This document shows positions 1-11,610 of a stretch of 64,000 nt of DNA, one piece after another (within the stretch, counting starts at the first letter, position 1; each line of letters opens with the position of its first letter). Both the position numbers and the translations under genes were made by a program. The notes under the pieces are model-generated. The model searched no databases. It was given only the letters and a program-made list of their open reading frames with translations, and was not told the origin of the DNA. Where the stretch lies: the NCBI GenBank assembly GCA_037577475.1, contig CM075203.1:4419501-4483500 (forward strand), written 5' to 3'. Origin of the DNA: Chaunax sp. Z400 (lineage: Eukaryota > Chordata > Actinopteri > Lophiiformes > Chaunacidae).

Positions 1-3000
1 GGTTATAATGAACCACCTGGCTCAGAGGTTACTCTTTCCAGGTAAACACACAAACAAATACATGGAAGTAAAGTATTTTTTTCAAAGTCGCTGCTTCTCT
101 TGTTATGGAGAAGGGTTTTTATATCCTACATTATTTGCACACGACAGAAATCTAAGTATGAAAAGACGACCGTGAAATGGTTTTTGTGCTATATGTAGCT
201 GCTACGCTTACAGTCCCACCCAAACTGCATCGACATGGCTCGAGTCGGACAAATACTCCATCAAAAATGCATTTAGAAGAGCAAAATCAAAGAAAAGGAA
301 AGAAAAGGGAGAAAAAAAAAGAACTAACAAGACCTTCTCCCCCTCCTGCTTTTCCTTACTGTCACATATGGAGGACTGTAAGGACCAGAGATAAAAACAA
401 ACAAACAAAACAAAACAAACAAAAACAAACAATGACCCTGACCTTGTCGAAGTGTCACCACGGAGACGAGGACTCACTATAAAGCACTCCCCACTGTGTG
501 CTGCTGACAGGCCAGCCTTGCCAAAGACATACTGAGCATGTTTGAGGACTATGTAAGACTTATCCTGCAGGGTGCAAACAGTACCTCTACTAACAAAATA
601 CATCTAGTTCCAGTTAAATACATCTAAATCTAGTTGTATTTACATGTGTGCACTGAAAGATTAATTATGCCCAAAACACTGATGCTAAGTATTTTAGTAA
701 TGTCAAAATCTAAATTGTATTATGTAATGTTCCATGTCATGTGTCATGTATAATACATGATTTTATCATGTTGAGTCAACGTGAATAATTACATTAAATT
801 AACGCGAACTTATACATAAACCTGTGTTTATTCACTTACTGCATATGAAGTTAGAGGGAACTTGTAGAATTAACTCTTAAATAAAGGCATCATGTTATTC
901 TACGAGTATTAAACATTCAAGTGATGCATTTCAAATGAGTTATTCTGTCTCCTATAATAAATCACATTTTATATTTGTGGATACTTTCAATTTCTACCAC
1001 ATGCATGCATAACCTCCAACACATATACTGTAGATATGTATGGATATTGGAATATTTTGGCCACCAAAGACCTTTTTACCAGCCAAGGCCCAAGTTTGAA
1101 AAATTAGTAATTTTCAGAAATCCACAATAAACTAAATTTGCTTCACACAGGATATTATTGCTCTGGCAATACATTCAATTGTTTGATTCTTTCCTGAAAA
1201 CCATTCTTCGCTGCAAATAACACAAAATCTTATGACCTGGACCTTGAAAAATATAAGCCAACCCTGGGCCATTTCATATCTCATTCACAAATCCACCTCA
1301 GCACAACTCTGACCTGTGCATTACTCACTCAAGGACAAGAGAAGCCCATTGAGCATAACAAGCAACAGGTGGTCCCTGAAAGGCAATGGCTTGAATCCCC
1401 CTGAGACTGTGAGCAGGGTATAGGGTAAAGCCAGAGACACAGAGAGCAGGTGGCAGAAGGTTTAACCTCAGATAAAAACCCATCCAATGAGCTCATCTCT
1501 GCAGGTGTAGCTCAGCCTCAAGTTGGCTGCTTTCTACCAGGAAAGCCTGATCTGGCTACTCCCCGCTGAGTCGGCCAAGTCAGCCACCAGCATCCTGCTA
1601 ATCTGTCTGAGCACTATACCTCATGGCCATATGGTCATCTCCTGTCCGTCTGCCTGGCAAACAAAGCAATAAGCAAACAATCTCATGTATTTGTAGGAGG
1701 GCAGCGTGGCGAGGGGGGATTGAGGTTGTTATGTGTGCAGATAACGAGTCTGAAAAGTAAGTTGTGTATAATGCAGTGAGCTCTGCTAAGCTTTTGCTGT
1801 GAGGTGCCTGAGTGGACATGGGAACACTATAGAGACCATACAGTGCTATCTTATAATTCTCTCCATGGATGTAATACAGTATATATTACAATACAGTTTA
1901 AAAAAAAAAAATTTCAGGAATAAAATCAACACACTGCAGGAAAAGTGGAACACGAGACATGAAGACATTATATTCTAGCTAAGGTTTGGTTAAGCTGGAG
2001 ACAATAACAAAGCTTTGTTATGTTAGCTGTGTCAGCACCGCATCTCCCTGCCTACCGCTGCACTCTAATCTCCTGTGTACGAGCCTATTTTAATGATGTC
2101 ATAGCAGGCAGAATTGCTGATGTTGTGCTCGAGACTCGGTGTAATTGAATTACTTCTCGAACAGACAAACAAGTCTGGTCTCAGTAACACGGATTATCTG
2201 TCTCCAAGAAGTGTCCTCTTGTACAATCCCTCAGCAGCACGGACAAACACTACTAATCACATCCTTTCATTAACACAAATGAACACCAATCGAGTCTGAG
2301 TGCCTGTGTCACTTTTCTGGCTTTGAAAAAGAAAAAGCTATTCACCACCAGCCTGCCCACTATTACCTCAATCCGCCTGCACTGAGCGAGGAGATGCCTC
2401 AGCAGGCTCACAGTCATGATTCTCATTATCATTTGCACTTTGTACATCATCATATCGCACTCACTGTTGGTGCTGCTAAATGGTCTCCAAGAGGGACCAG
2501 TTCAAAAGGCTACTGGTAAACGTGGTTCTCAGTAACAGCATCATTAGTTATAGCTCACAGTGGTCGTGTACTAAGAGCAGGATCCCCTGCTGTGTGAAGG
2601 CAATACAAGTCCAATTTTTTTTTTTTTTTGCTGTAAGAAATATATGGTATGTATAATATTAGTTTTCTGCTGTTGTGCATATCTGTGGCCATCATGGCTC
2701 ATCTACATTCTGTTCATTCAACAAGGTTAAGTCTAAGTGCAATTAGCATAAAGGATCCATTCCAAACAGCTCACTTGGTGTCTCATATCAGGTAAGAAAA
2801 ACATAAAGAAGGTAATGAACATAGCTGGGCATATGATGTTAGCATTGTCATATTACATTATAGACATATAAATGATTATATATGATAAACCATATATATA
2901 TACGATTAGCCAATTAACGGTTTGCTTGATTATCAGTTATAATAGTTTGATTCATTTTCGGTCAATTGACCCATCTTTGGAGCTGCAATAGAAAGAGGGA

Positions 3001-3333
3001 TAAGGCTAACTAATAGTAGCAAAATTAGCTTAGAAAGTTTGTCATATGGAAGGATTTTCAACTAGCAATTCAGTGGTGGCTGCAGTATTCATTTAAAAAT
3101 TAAATTTGACATTTAAGCTTTTTTTAAGCTGTTGCCTTAACCAAGGGCCCTATAGACACCTTATCTATGCAGCCCCACAACCGGCAGGAAGAGGGTTCTG
3201 AAGCGGAGACAACAGCCCTCTCACAACTGACCCCATGACACGGTCACTTGCATGCATACTGTATGTGCACAGAGGTAAACAGGTTACTGACACATACACT
3301 ACACAGCAGAAGAGTAAAGGGTAGTCATCTCAC
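1..3333 (-). other. kif19 intron 2 (runs past the window edge)
   Basis: AT-rich non-coding sequence with no exon that I could support. It contains short homopolymer runs (near 1900 and 2617), a fragment of an AT-rich interspersed repeat at about 2902-2992, and nothing else that I can name. Confidence 0.6.
2902..2992. repeat. fragment of AT-rich interspersed repeat
   Basis: Phrases such as GATTATCAGTTATAATAG and GGAGCTGCAATAG resemble one end of the AT-rich MITE-like family that is better preserved at 7167-7485. Similarity is by eye only. Confidence 0.35.
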
Positions 3334-3414
3334 CTGCTCATCCACTCTTAAGGCCACGAGCGTAGCAACCTCCTCCTTTTCAGCCCTGCTGAGGGGACGC
3401 ACCCTCAAAGCAAC
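3334..3414 (-). CDS. kif19: kif19 coding exon 2
   Basis: Twenty-seven codons between a CTCCAG acceptor (3416-3415) and a GTGAG donor (3333-3329), phase 0 at both ends. It encodes the first strand of the motor domain. Confidence 0.93.
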
Positions 3415-5424
3415 CTGGAGGAAAAACTGTGAATTTAATCATCACTGAATCTAATCGGCACAGATGCATTCAATTTACTGAAACGATAATGAATGTCAGA
3501 ACATGAACTCAACGCTGCTTTTATGGGTAAGAACAACTGTGACAGCACACTGTCGCTTCTACAATGATTGTGTCTGATTGTATCTAGAGCATGATTAAAT
3601 TCTAGCTACTTTTACTTTGCCCATTTTAAAAGAGGAAATCACTCTTGAGTATCCCATATTCATGTGGTTGCAATATAAAAACTGCATGAGCAAATGTCAA
3701 ACACAGCACATAAGATTTTTCTTTTAATTCAGCCAGATGTATTTAATCGTAACCCCTGTACTGTGTGTGATATGTATCATATCGGCAGGTTATTGTCAAT
3801 ATACAGCTTATGTGTGTTTGACTATCTATGTGTATTGGCTCTTTTATAGACTGATGACAAGTCTATAGGATTCATCCTGCCATCTGCATGCTGGAATATA
3901 CGTATTACATGCTGCAAATACCCTGAATGTGATTTTTTTTTTAAAAAGGTTCAAATAACATGCTGTAAGTAATAATGGACTGACTGATTCAACCCCACAT
4001 TCCACTTTTATTTACTTCACAACCTGATTAATGTCAATTTTCTCCTGCAAAAAATGAGACACATACTATAAAAAGATTGATGACATTTCCCCCCACAGTC
4101 AACACTCAACTCGTCTGTGAAACAGACACCTGTAGCTTCAGGGCAGGGGCAAAGCTGAAACTTAATAATGGGGCAAAAATCAAGGACCTATTGTATTGTA
4201 TTGTATTCAAGGAATGAAAATACAGTAAAATACAATTTATTGTAATTTATTGTACTGTTAAAATGTTAAATTCTACTAGGATTACAAGCAAATTTAATTG
4301 ATTAACCTTCTGAGCAAAGATCAATACAAGCCCGTCAGGCATAGATTATGAATAATGAATTAATAATTTGATTTCATACATATTTAAAGAGTATTTTTAC
4401 ATCACAAAATAATGGAGATGTCTGGAGGGCATAACTGAACCTCAAGGTGGGTCAACTTTGACCCGGCAGGCACTTCTTTGTGCAGCCCTGCTTTAGAAAG
4501 TAATCTAAACTACTCTTATTAACATTGGGTATCATTTAGCATTCATAGACCAGTAGGAAAGCTTTTTATGAGGGTAAAATGGGATGAAAACTGATGAAAA
4601 CAATCACGCAGTGGCACAGACTGACATTCATGTGACCCACAGGGCCATGCAATTATGAGAACAACTGTGATGCACTGTTTAACACACTGCAGCATGTTGA
4701 ATGTGTTACCTGTTTGTTTTTTGTTTTTTTGGAGTGGCGTTTGTAATAGAAACAACAACAGTAGTGTAACACTGTTCCACTAAAGGGGAATAATAGGATA
4801 CTTTCTCTGTCAGCACCCTGTAGAAAGTGTATTACATGCAGGACAAGAGAGAGGCCAGGCAACTGAAACAACCACTTCAATTATTCAGAAATGGGCTCAT
4901 AAAACAGCAAAGCTGGTTTAGGACTGGGAAATCTTAAAACACCAACAATGCATCCTTTACAAATATCCAGGCGAGTTATTTAAAAATTACCAGAAAAAAT
5001 GCTTTAGATTAGGTACACTTGTATGATGTAAAGTAACTGTTCTGCCATAAATCCTACGTTTATGATACCTGTATAAACTTTTATGATATTGAGGCTTTAG
5101 TTTTTAGTATTGAAATCATGGGTTCCTGAAGGTATCTACGCTGCATTCACGTGTTCAGTAGAAATCCAGTACAAGATGTTAGGACTGAATTCACTGTCAG
5201 AACAGTTGTTAAAAATTATATAAGATTGTACGGGTGGACCTAAGGTGAGGGCACTCGGTGTACAATTAGCAGCAGATTTCTGGGTTTTAACACTGTTATG
5301 ATTTTAAAAAAAATTCTGAGTAAAAAACTTACTAGCTAACGTTCAAAACGCAGCATTACCAGGACAGTTAGTGGTTTGAACTCACAGTAAGTTGGTGGTC
5401 TTTTGAATCCCCCGTGTCCTTCAT
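3334..5424 (-). CDS. kif19: kif19, kinesin-8 family motor, 5' part only (coding exons 1-2)
   Basis: KIF19 is a kinesin-8 motor that walks to the tips of motile cilia and depolymerises microtubules there to limit cilium length (family knowledge). Only the first 40 residues lie here: exon 1 (5386-5424) gives MKDTGDSKDHQLT and exon 2 (3334-3414) starts VALRVRPLSRAEKEE and ends VDEQ. Human KIF19 starts MKDSGDSKDQQLT then VALRVRP, so both the start codon and the splice position match. VALRVRP is the first beta strand of the kinesin motor domain. The P-loop and the rest of the motor are not in the window. I searched 1-3330 on the minus strand for the expected next exon and did not find it, so intron 2 probably runs off the left edge. 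The identification is firm; the gene is cut by the window and not visibly broken. Confidence 0.92.
3415..5385 (-). other. kif19 intron 1
   Basis: Non-coding, AT-rich, bounded by a good donor (5385) and acceptor (3415-3416). A TATTG tandem near 4193-4206 and AT-rich low-complexity sequence follow. No other element is recognised. Confidence 0.8.
5386..5424 (-). CDS. kif19: kif19 coding exon 1
   Basis: Thirteen codons from ATG (5424-5422) to a GTGAGT donor that begins at 5385, phase 0. The upstream sequence is 5' UTR and a GC-rich promoter. Confidence 0.92.
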
Positions 5425-5860
5425 GGTCACTTTCGGTCCGAGTAATGAGCGTCAGATTGGACATGGGACCATCCTCCTTTCTGTCGGTACCTGCAAAGCC
5501 ACCTCTTCCAAAAAAAAAAAGCCCGTAGCCTCACACACTCCGACTGATGAACTCTGGATCTCTGGTTGTCTCCTCAAAAACAACAGCAAACGAGCCAAAC
5601 ACTCTTAACTACCAGCCGAGTCTCAGCCACTCTACCGTCCTTCAAAGTGCGTCGACGCTGCCCCGCTCGTCCTTTTCCCTCTCAGCAGGTTAGAAACAAG
5701 ACGAATAATTCAACAGTGTTAAAGAGACGAGTGGGCGACACCAGCTTCAGCCTCCTGCTACCTTCACCTCCCTGCTGTCCTCGCGCTTCTTCACCGCCTC
5801 GCTGCTGCTGTTGGTTTGAGTGTGCACGCGCGCGTTAATGTTGCCACTGGAGACAGAGCA
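5425..5860 (-). promoter_or_regulatory. kif19 5' UTR and promoter region
   Basis: The region upstream of the kif19 ATG is richer in CpG than its surroundings, especially 5640-5835, with a CGCGCGCG tract at 5827-5834. At 5840-5854 lies GTTGCCACTGGAGAC, a perfect left half of the RFX X-box (GTNRCC) followed by a degenerate right half. KIF19 is a motile-cilium gene and RFX factors control many such genes, so the site fits. The transcription start is not defined by sequence alone. Confidence 0.55.
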
Positions 5861-8216
5861 CCTGTCAAGCTAGCTACAGTAAACTAGCTATAAGCAATGC
5901 TAACTGCTATCGATGCTACTTTCGTTTTATGACATAAAAAACGCGTCTTTTTTAATGCTACATTTTACAAAATATTACGCCAAAAAGACAATATTATATT
6001 TATTTGGTATGTTGTTTTTCTTACGTGACGTTTTGTTCTTTCTTTATTGGGCTATGTGTCTGTCACAAATGCAAACCTAGCTATATGAATTGAAACTGTT
6101 TTTATCACCCAAAAATATTGGGATACTTTGATTAGTACAGTTTAAACTGAGTAGCAATTTTGTGAAAGAATATGCTGACATCTGCTGGAAAAATTAAAAA
6201 TTACAGTCATTAAAAAAAAACTTTGCTGTATGGTCATATCCAAACACACACACACAATAACATAGCAAACACTTTTTGGGAGTTTGTTTACATTTTGTAC
6301 GGAGGCCCTAAAGGGACACGGGCAAAAAATCTACACCAGAAAGCTATAGATTTCTATTCTAGGCTAAAGAAACAAACTAGAGAAAATCTTTGCATGTGTG
6401 AAGTTTCAAACCACAATATGCAGCCATATTTATAAATATTAGGCTACTGTGGATTTTGATGTCATAACTTGAAACCTCCTCTGCACATACACAGAGAATT
6501 AAGTTTTCAAAGAGGGGACATCTTGTGTGCAGCAATTTAGTTAATGAATTTACCACTACTGCCACCACTGTTAGGCCAGCAGAGACTCAGAAAGCCAATT
6601 TCCTCATCAGCTACATAGAATTTATTTTTTGTGACGTGTGTTTCCTCTCTGGAAAACTGTAAATGGAATTTTCCATTATTTCTGACATTTTAAAGGCGTT
6701 ATGATCAATCACTTATTCTGGGAGTGGTGCCATATTAATCAGTCACGAACATAATCTTTAGTTCCAGCCTGTGGAACAAAACAGCACTGAACACAATCAC
6801 ACAATGAACACAATCACATTAGTGTGGAACAACCACAGTGTTGTATGTGGATGATTCAGCAGATAGTTAAAAATATCCATCAAGTTTTACAATCGAAATT
6901 GACACACATTCAGCCATCAGGTCATGGCATGAAAGTAAGGTTAATAACCCCATTCCTACCTTTGGGACATGGGGTTATCATTTACATGCTGAAAAGGCTG
7001 TAAGATGGTGTTAATTTACCAAAATGTGGGATACGATATATAGACAGTAAAGACAGGTGACTGATTATCTGTTTTTGAGTCCATAATAAAGTCATTTATT
7101 ATAATTAGCGTCTCTCTAGAGCTCTGTAATAAATGCTGCAATTTAACTACAAAATTAAATTAGAATTGCAACAATTAGTTGATTAAGTAATTTGTCGATT
7201 GAAAGAAAAATGCCAACTATCTTTGTTTTAGTAATTTGTCAATCAAAAATATGAAACATTTGCTGGTTCCAGCTTTTTTAAGTTGAGGTTTTGCCGCTTT
7301 TCTTGGTCATTTATTATAGAAAATGAAGAGTTTTGGGGTTTTTGGAATGTTAGGTGGAAAAAACAAGCAATTTGAAGAAGTCACTTTGAAAATAGTGTTG
7401 AGCGTTTTCCACAATATTTTTGATAATTTGAAGACTAAATGATTAATTATAAAAAATAACTGTCAGATTAATTGATTGGTTGCAGATCTTAATGAAATCT
7501 ATGAATCCTTCTTTTCTTACTCAGAAATCAGAAAATGTAGGCACACCTTGGTAGATTTACAACATGCATCACAAGACAATAACAGAATCAAAGTAGTTAT
7601 GAAAATTATTAAATCTTTATATCTTACTCAAAAAATGAACTTTTCACCTTTCATCTCGAAGAATAATAGATGTTCAACTCGACACCTAAACAATAAATAC
7701 AACAGAGGACTGGAGACATTTTACCACCAGTAGAAAATATAATCCAGACGTATGATAGCTCTACATCATGGACTACACCTGTGTAACGACAGGTTTCCTC
7801 AGTGTTTGTATTGACGGCGGTGGTTTTTTTGTCTGCTCACTTAAAACACAGCATAAAATAATAATACATGTATATTGGACTCAGACTACATATATACAAA
7901 ACCTGCTAGTAAAGAAGCAGAGGATTCACTTAAAGGAATACTTTGAGATTGAGAGATTTCTTACACTAAAAAATATGCAGCAGCGGTTGATTAGCAGTTG
8001 ACAACGGGGGGATTTAACTAACCTGGCTATCTCCAAAGGTAATAAAAACTAATAACTACCAGAACCTGTTAGGCTCATTAACACATTACATGTTATTCTT
8101 TCATTCTGTACAAAAACAAAAGTGTAAAAATGAGAGAGATGCATCATGGTGTAAATTGGTGCGCTTTAGAGTTGCCTTTGGACAAAGTAAGGCGAGCTGT
8201 TTCCCTGTTTCCAGTC
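5861..8216. other. intergenic region between kif19 and the AP-2-like gene
   Basis: No coding sequence is supported. It contains an AT-rich MITE-like repeat (7167-7485) and most of a second interspersed repeat (from 7930). The remainder is unique-looking AT-rich sequence. Confidence 0.7.
7167..7485. mobile_element. AT-rich MITE-like element with inverted ends
   Basis: The element starts TTGCAACAATTAGTTGATTA and ends with a sequence whose complement reads CTGCAACCAATCAATTAATC, giving imperfect terminal inverted repeats about 320 bases apart. The interior has no coding potential. Elements of this type, with repeated GATTAATTGATT phrases, are common in teleost genomes. A shorter relative lies at about 47979-48153. 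Confidence 0.6.
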
Positions 8217-8340
8217 TTTATTCTAAGCTAAGCTAACCAGCTGCTGACTCTACATACAGATGTGAGACTATTACTGATCTTCTCATTCAGCTCTCAATAA
8301 AAAATCTGATAAGTGTCAAAATGTTGAACTGTTCCTGAAG
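7930..8340. repeat. dispersed teleost repeat with CTAAGCTAAGCTAAC phrase
   Basis: Phrases such as TTAAAGGAATACTTTGAGA, CTGTTTCCAGTCTTTATTC and CTAAGCTAAGCTAAC are typical of an abundant fish repeat. A relative occurs in the opposite orientation at about 51655-51995. The right end overlaps the probable 3' UTR of the AP-2-like gene and appears to supply its polyadenylation signal. Confidence 0.55.
8217..8222 (-). terminator. candidate polyadenylation signal of the AP-2-like gene
   Basis: AATAAA on the minus strand, 266 bases beyond the stop codon at 8488. It is the first such signal downstream and lies inside a dispersed repeat. Confidence 0.5.
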
Positions 8341-8487
8341 TTGGACTTCAAGATTAGACCGTATGAGCTCGCAACTGTGATCTCCAATCACAGGAACTCA
8401 AACCCAGCTTAACTTGTGCAGAGTCTGTGTCCCATGGCTGAGTATCCTATAGCATGGATCCATGATTGGTTCTTTATACCTGTCACG

Positions 8488-8959
8488 TCAAACCGGTCCG
8501 GCTACATTGAGACCGGTGGAAACAGTCTCGTATCCTACAGAAACCAGAGTCAGGACGTTATTCTCCACATCATCTGGCTTTTCTTGCTGTGCATGAGTTT
8601 CCACAGGACACACAGCACCAGTTTCCTGCCTCGTCTTCTTCTTGCCTCTGCCTCGCCCCTTGCCCTTCGAAAAGACCTTCCCTTGCTCGCTGAGCCCTCC
8701 GGAGACCGTGTGAAACTTGTCGTTGTCAGTCGGGTGGGTTTTGCGGTGGCGCCTACGGATGCGCCGCTTTGGCGGACCGGAGTCAGGTGGGTCCGATGCT
8801 GCCACGCCAGACAAGATCCGAATCTGCTGTTCGATTACCGTAATGATCATGTCCAGTGCGATGTCCAGCATTCCCAGACCCAGGCCATGAGTGACGTTGT
8901 CAAATGCGCCGCTGTTGATCGGGTCCTTGAAACACTTTCTCATATCTTCAAGGTGATTC
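8488..8959 (-). CDS. AP-2-like gene coding exon 4 (terminal)
   Basis: The acceptor is CTCGCAG (8961-8960) and the stop is TGA at 8490-8488. It encodes the second helix of the helix-span-helix (about 306-336) and the basic RG-rich tail. A long open frame on the opposite strand here is a shadow. Confidence 0.83.
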
Positions 8960-10270
8960 CTGCGAGAAGAAGAGAGAGTGTTATCCAAGGTTTCCTGGGA
9001 AAACAAACTCAAAGGCCATGTTGCAACAAGAACACCCAATACCTACTTGGTTTCAATAATTTTGGACCAGTGCTGAACTGTATTCATCTCGGGGATGAGC
9101 TGTTTCGCCATGTTGCCGTAGTCGATGTAGTCATGGGCAAAGTCCTTCATATCGTCACACAAAGCCCTGGTGTCGCCTGAGCATACGCACAAGTTAAAAC
9201 ACAGTTAATCTCTTCTCTTCCGTGGTATATAATTCAAACTCCACATAAACATGCATCAGCCTGTCACCTTCTGTCAGTTTGGAGAAAGAGGAGGATACAG
9301 AGGTGGTTGTGCTTGGCATGAGGCCGAGAACACTGAGTGACTCCAGAAGGGTCTTCTTGCTGGCCGGGCCTCTGCTGACTCGGGTGTAGGCTGCCAAAGA
9401 GCGCAGGGACATCTTCTCAGGGGCCTCCAGGCGCCGTTTAATTTCATCGTAAGAAATGAGATACTTTCCTAAAATAAGACAGGACAGGGTAAATCAGCAC
9501 AGCAGTACTCGGATTCAACAGTATTTGATCAAATCTGAATATCAACTTTGCTTCTTGAATCCTTTATCATATTTATAAAGGCTTAACTTTGAGCAAATTC
9601 AAGAGAAAAAACTTTTAAAAGTTTTATTTGAGCTTATTGAGCTAATTAACAAATTATTTTTAAACCACTCTTTGGTAATAAAAAAAGAACGAGTGATAAC
9701 AGATTGATAAAGATGTTATCTTCAAACAACTGGCCACTTACGAGCCTTAGATCCTTTCATGTTGGGATCCAGGAGTGACGACACCTCCGCAAAAGGCATC
9801 TGGGTAGTGGACTGTGGATTTGTGCTTGAGCTTAGTGCCAGGTCCTGGTTCTGGGACTCGTCCTCAGTCTGGATTGGGGCAGAAATCTGCATCTGGGGCT
9901 GAATATGAGGCTGTATGGTGTGCATTTCCACCTGGCTCTGGTCCAGCTGAACCTGGCCTTGCACTTGAGGGATGATCATTGTGTTTTCAGACAAACCCTG
10001 GAGCCCCATGCCTCCTTGTGCATGACTGCCCGTTTGCTCTGAAGACACTTGAAAAATACTCATAACTGGTTTTACTACCGTGAAAACCATGTTTCCCTGG
10101 GCATCCAGACCCATCATCCTAGTAGATGGGTCCATGTCTTCACTAATATAGCTTTCTAGCTGAGGAGGAAGCTCAAAAGATATCCCTAGAGGCCCATCCA
10201 GTGTTACAGTATATTTCTCTGAAACAGTTGTTTCAAGCTGACCAGACAGAAGGGAATCTACAGCCAACAT
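8488..10270 (-). CDS. AP-2-like protein, divergent TFAP2-type DNA-binding/helix-span-helix domain (443 aa)
   Basis: Four coding exons (9742-10270, 9268-9468, 9047-9176, 8488-8959) join in frame to 443 residues. Residues 1-176 are low-complexity and Gln/Met/Ser-rich, like an activation region. Residues 178-336 align with the conserved C-terminal region of human TFAP2 proteins: KYLISYDEIKRRLEAPE against KYKVTVAEVQRRLSPPE, a KKTLLESLSVLGL segment against the SLREKLDKIGL segment, LTEG (241-244) against LVEG, and FDNVTHGLGLGML (306-318) against FNLISHGFGSPAV. The AP-2 LPAGRR segment is replaced by Met-Pro-Ser-Thr-Thr-Thr (227-232). The tail has two basic clusters (351-360 KRRIRRRHRK; 385-397 with GKGRGRGKKK), likely nuclear localisation or nucleic-acid binding. 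The start at 10270 is the first in-frame ATG but has a weak context; Met46 has a strong one. It occupies the slot held by DNAI2 in human. The product is probably nuclear; function unknown. Confidence 0.8.
9047..9176 (-). CDS. AP-2-like gene coding exon 3
   Basis: Bounded by a GCTCAG acceptor and a GTAGGT donor. Residues 244-286 include the GDTRALCDDMKDF helix that corresponds to GEAVHLARDFGY of AP-2. Confidence 0.82.
9268..9468 (-). CDS. AP-2-like gene coding exon 2
   Basis: Bounded by TTATTTTAG and GTGACA. It encodes residues 177-243, the first part of the AP-2-like region including EIKRRLEAPE and the Ser/Thr run that replaces the AP-2 basic segment. Confidence 0.82.
9742..10270 (-). CDS. 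AP-2-like gene coding exon 1 (transcript exon 2)
   Basis: The exon begins at 10335 after a TTTTTCCAG acceptor; coding starts at 10270 and ends at a GTAAGT donor (9741-9736), phase 1. It encodes the Gln-rich N-terminal 176 residues. A GTG four codons upstream is in frame, but ATG at 10270 is the better start. Confidence 0.82.
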
Positions 10271-10335
10271 AAAACCTCCCACATTTAAAGTGTTTCCTGG
10301 CTCGTATAATCACCCAGAGCAGCAGAAGTTAAAAT

Positions 10336-11610
10336 CTGGAAAAAGAAAAAAGAAAAATTATGGTTAATACATGATTTTTTTTTTTTTTTTTTTTTGCTTT
10401 TGACATCTGAAATAATTTCAAAGCTAAAAATCTGTTTACTTTATTTATCTCAGGTTCACTAAATGCCTTAAACAAACATCAGGAGACAAAAAGGTGACAA
10501 CATATTATGCATGACTAGACAAATTTAATTATGCCAGTGTCTCAAACGCTTGGAAAACTGAAATAAGTTTTTTCTTTTGTTTGGGGGGGTATTTCGAGGA
10601 TAAAAAATATCTGCAGACTAAATTATTTCTTTGGCTATTTAAAGGGGAAACTTGTGTTTAGATGGTGGGTATTCACTTTACTGACAGTACACGAACAATC
10701 TGTGAATAGATCTTGAACAGGTTCATTGCAAAGTTGATGTTAGTGCGGCTAATCTCAAAAGAGTTTATGACATTTACGATTTAATGTTTGACTCTAACCC
10801 TCTGCACATTTTAGCCATCGTGATAAAAGAAATAAAACGCAGGAGTAGGGGAGATAAGCCTGACTCGGTGCGTCATGGTGCAAACCATTCCAAGTGCATT
10901 ACGCACAACTTCATGACAAAGGAAAGGAATGCCTGGTGTGCATGTCTTAATGCAATGTTAAACCCCCAAGGCTCACCAAGCACATTATAAGGTCATTGTT
11001 TTGGCATCAACAATGGTCACTGTTGCGTGTCTGTTGGCCGTCACAGCCCAGCTGCTGCAGCCTGTGAGGACAGACGCCAGTGATTGAATAACACCCAACC
11101 TAAAAAAGAGCAGAGGAGGAGAGGAGAGCTATCCATCTGCTCATTACAACATAAGTAACACAAAACTCAAGTCAACTCTTAAAACGTGAGGAGTCCGTGT
11201 GTCTTTGCACGAGTGCTTTGTAAAATGGTTCGAGTCTCGCGCTCATTGTGTGATGTGCGCAAACTAACTTAATAGCTAACTTTTCAAGATTACACCAAAG
11301 ATTTCCACCCCTTCCTAATGTTTCATAAACATTTAATTACAATAGGGGCAAATTTTGACTTGCGATGCAGGAGAAAAACGCTGACTTTTAAGCTACCGAT
11401 GAACGATATTAAATATGTTAACAATGCCGTAACTAACATTTATCATGGCTGCCACGCCAGGCTGTTGCTCGGTTTTTCTCTCATTTTAAACCAGGCCTGA
11501 AGCGCTGCACTAAACAGGTAAAGCCGCGGCGGACGGCAGCGCTTTCGGACGGGACGGACCAAATGAAACAGCTGACCGTGGACGCAACTAGTGACGGCTA
11601 TCCCACTCAC
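10336..11610 (-). other. first intron of the AP-2-like gene (5' UTR intron)
   Basis: Lies between a GTGAGT donor (11610-11605) and a TTTTTCCAG acceptor (10337-10336). A 19-base T run near 10377 and a G run near 10585 are the only notable features. No coding exon is visible. Confidence 0.6.

Noticed and set aside
1..3330. Expected third exon of kif19
   Set aside because: No minus-strand sequence matches the expected motor-domain continuation, so it is taken to lie outside the window.
8416..9180. Plus-strand open frame of 254 aa
   Set aside because: It runs antisense through two exons and an intron of the AP-2-like gene, has no recognisable domain, and is explained by the GC-rich coding strand opposite.
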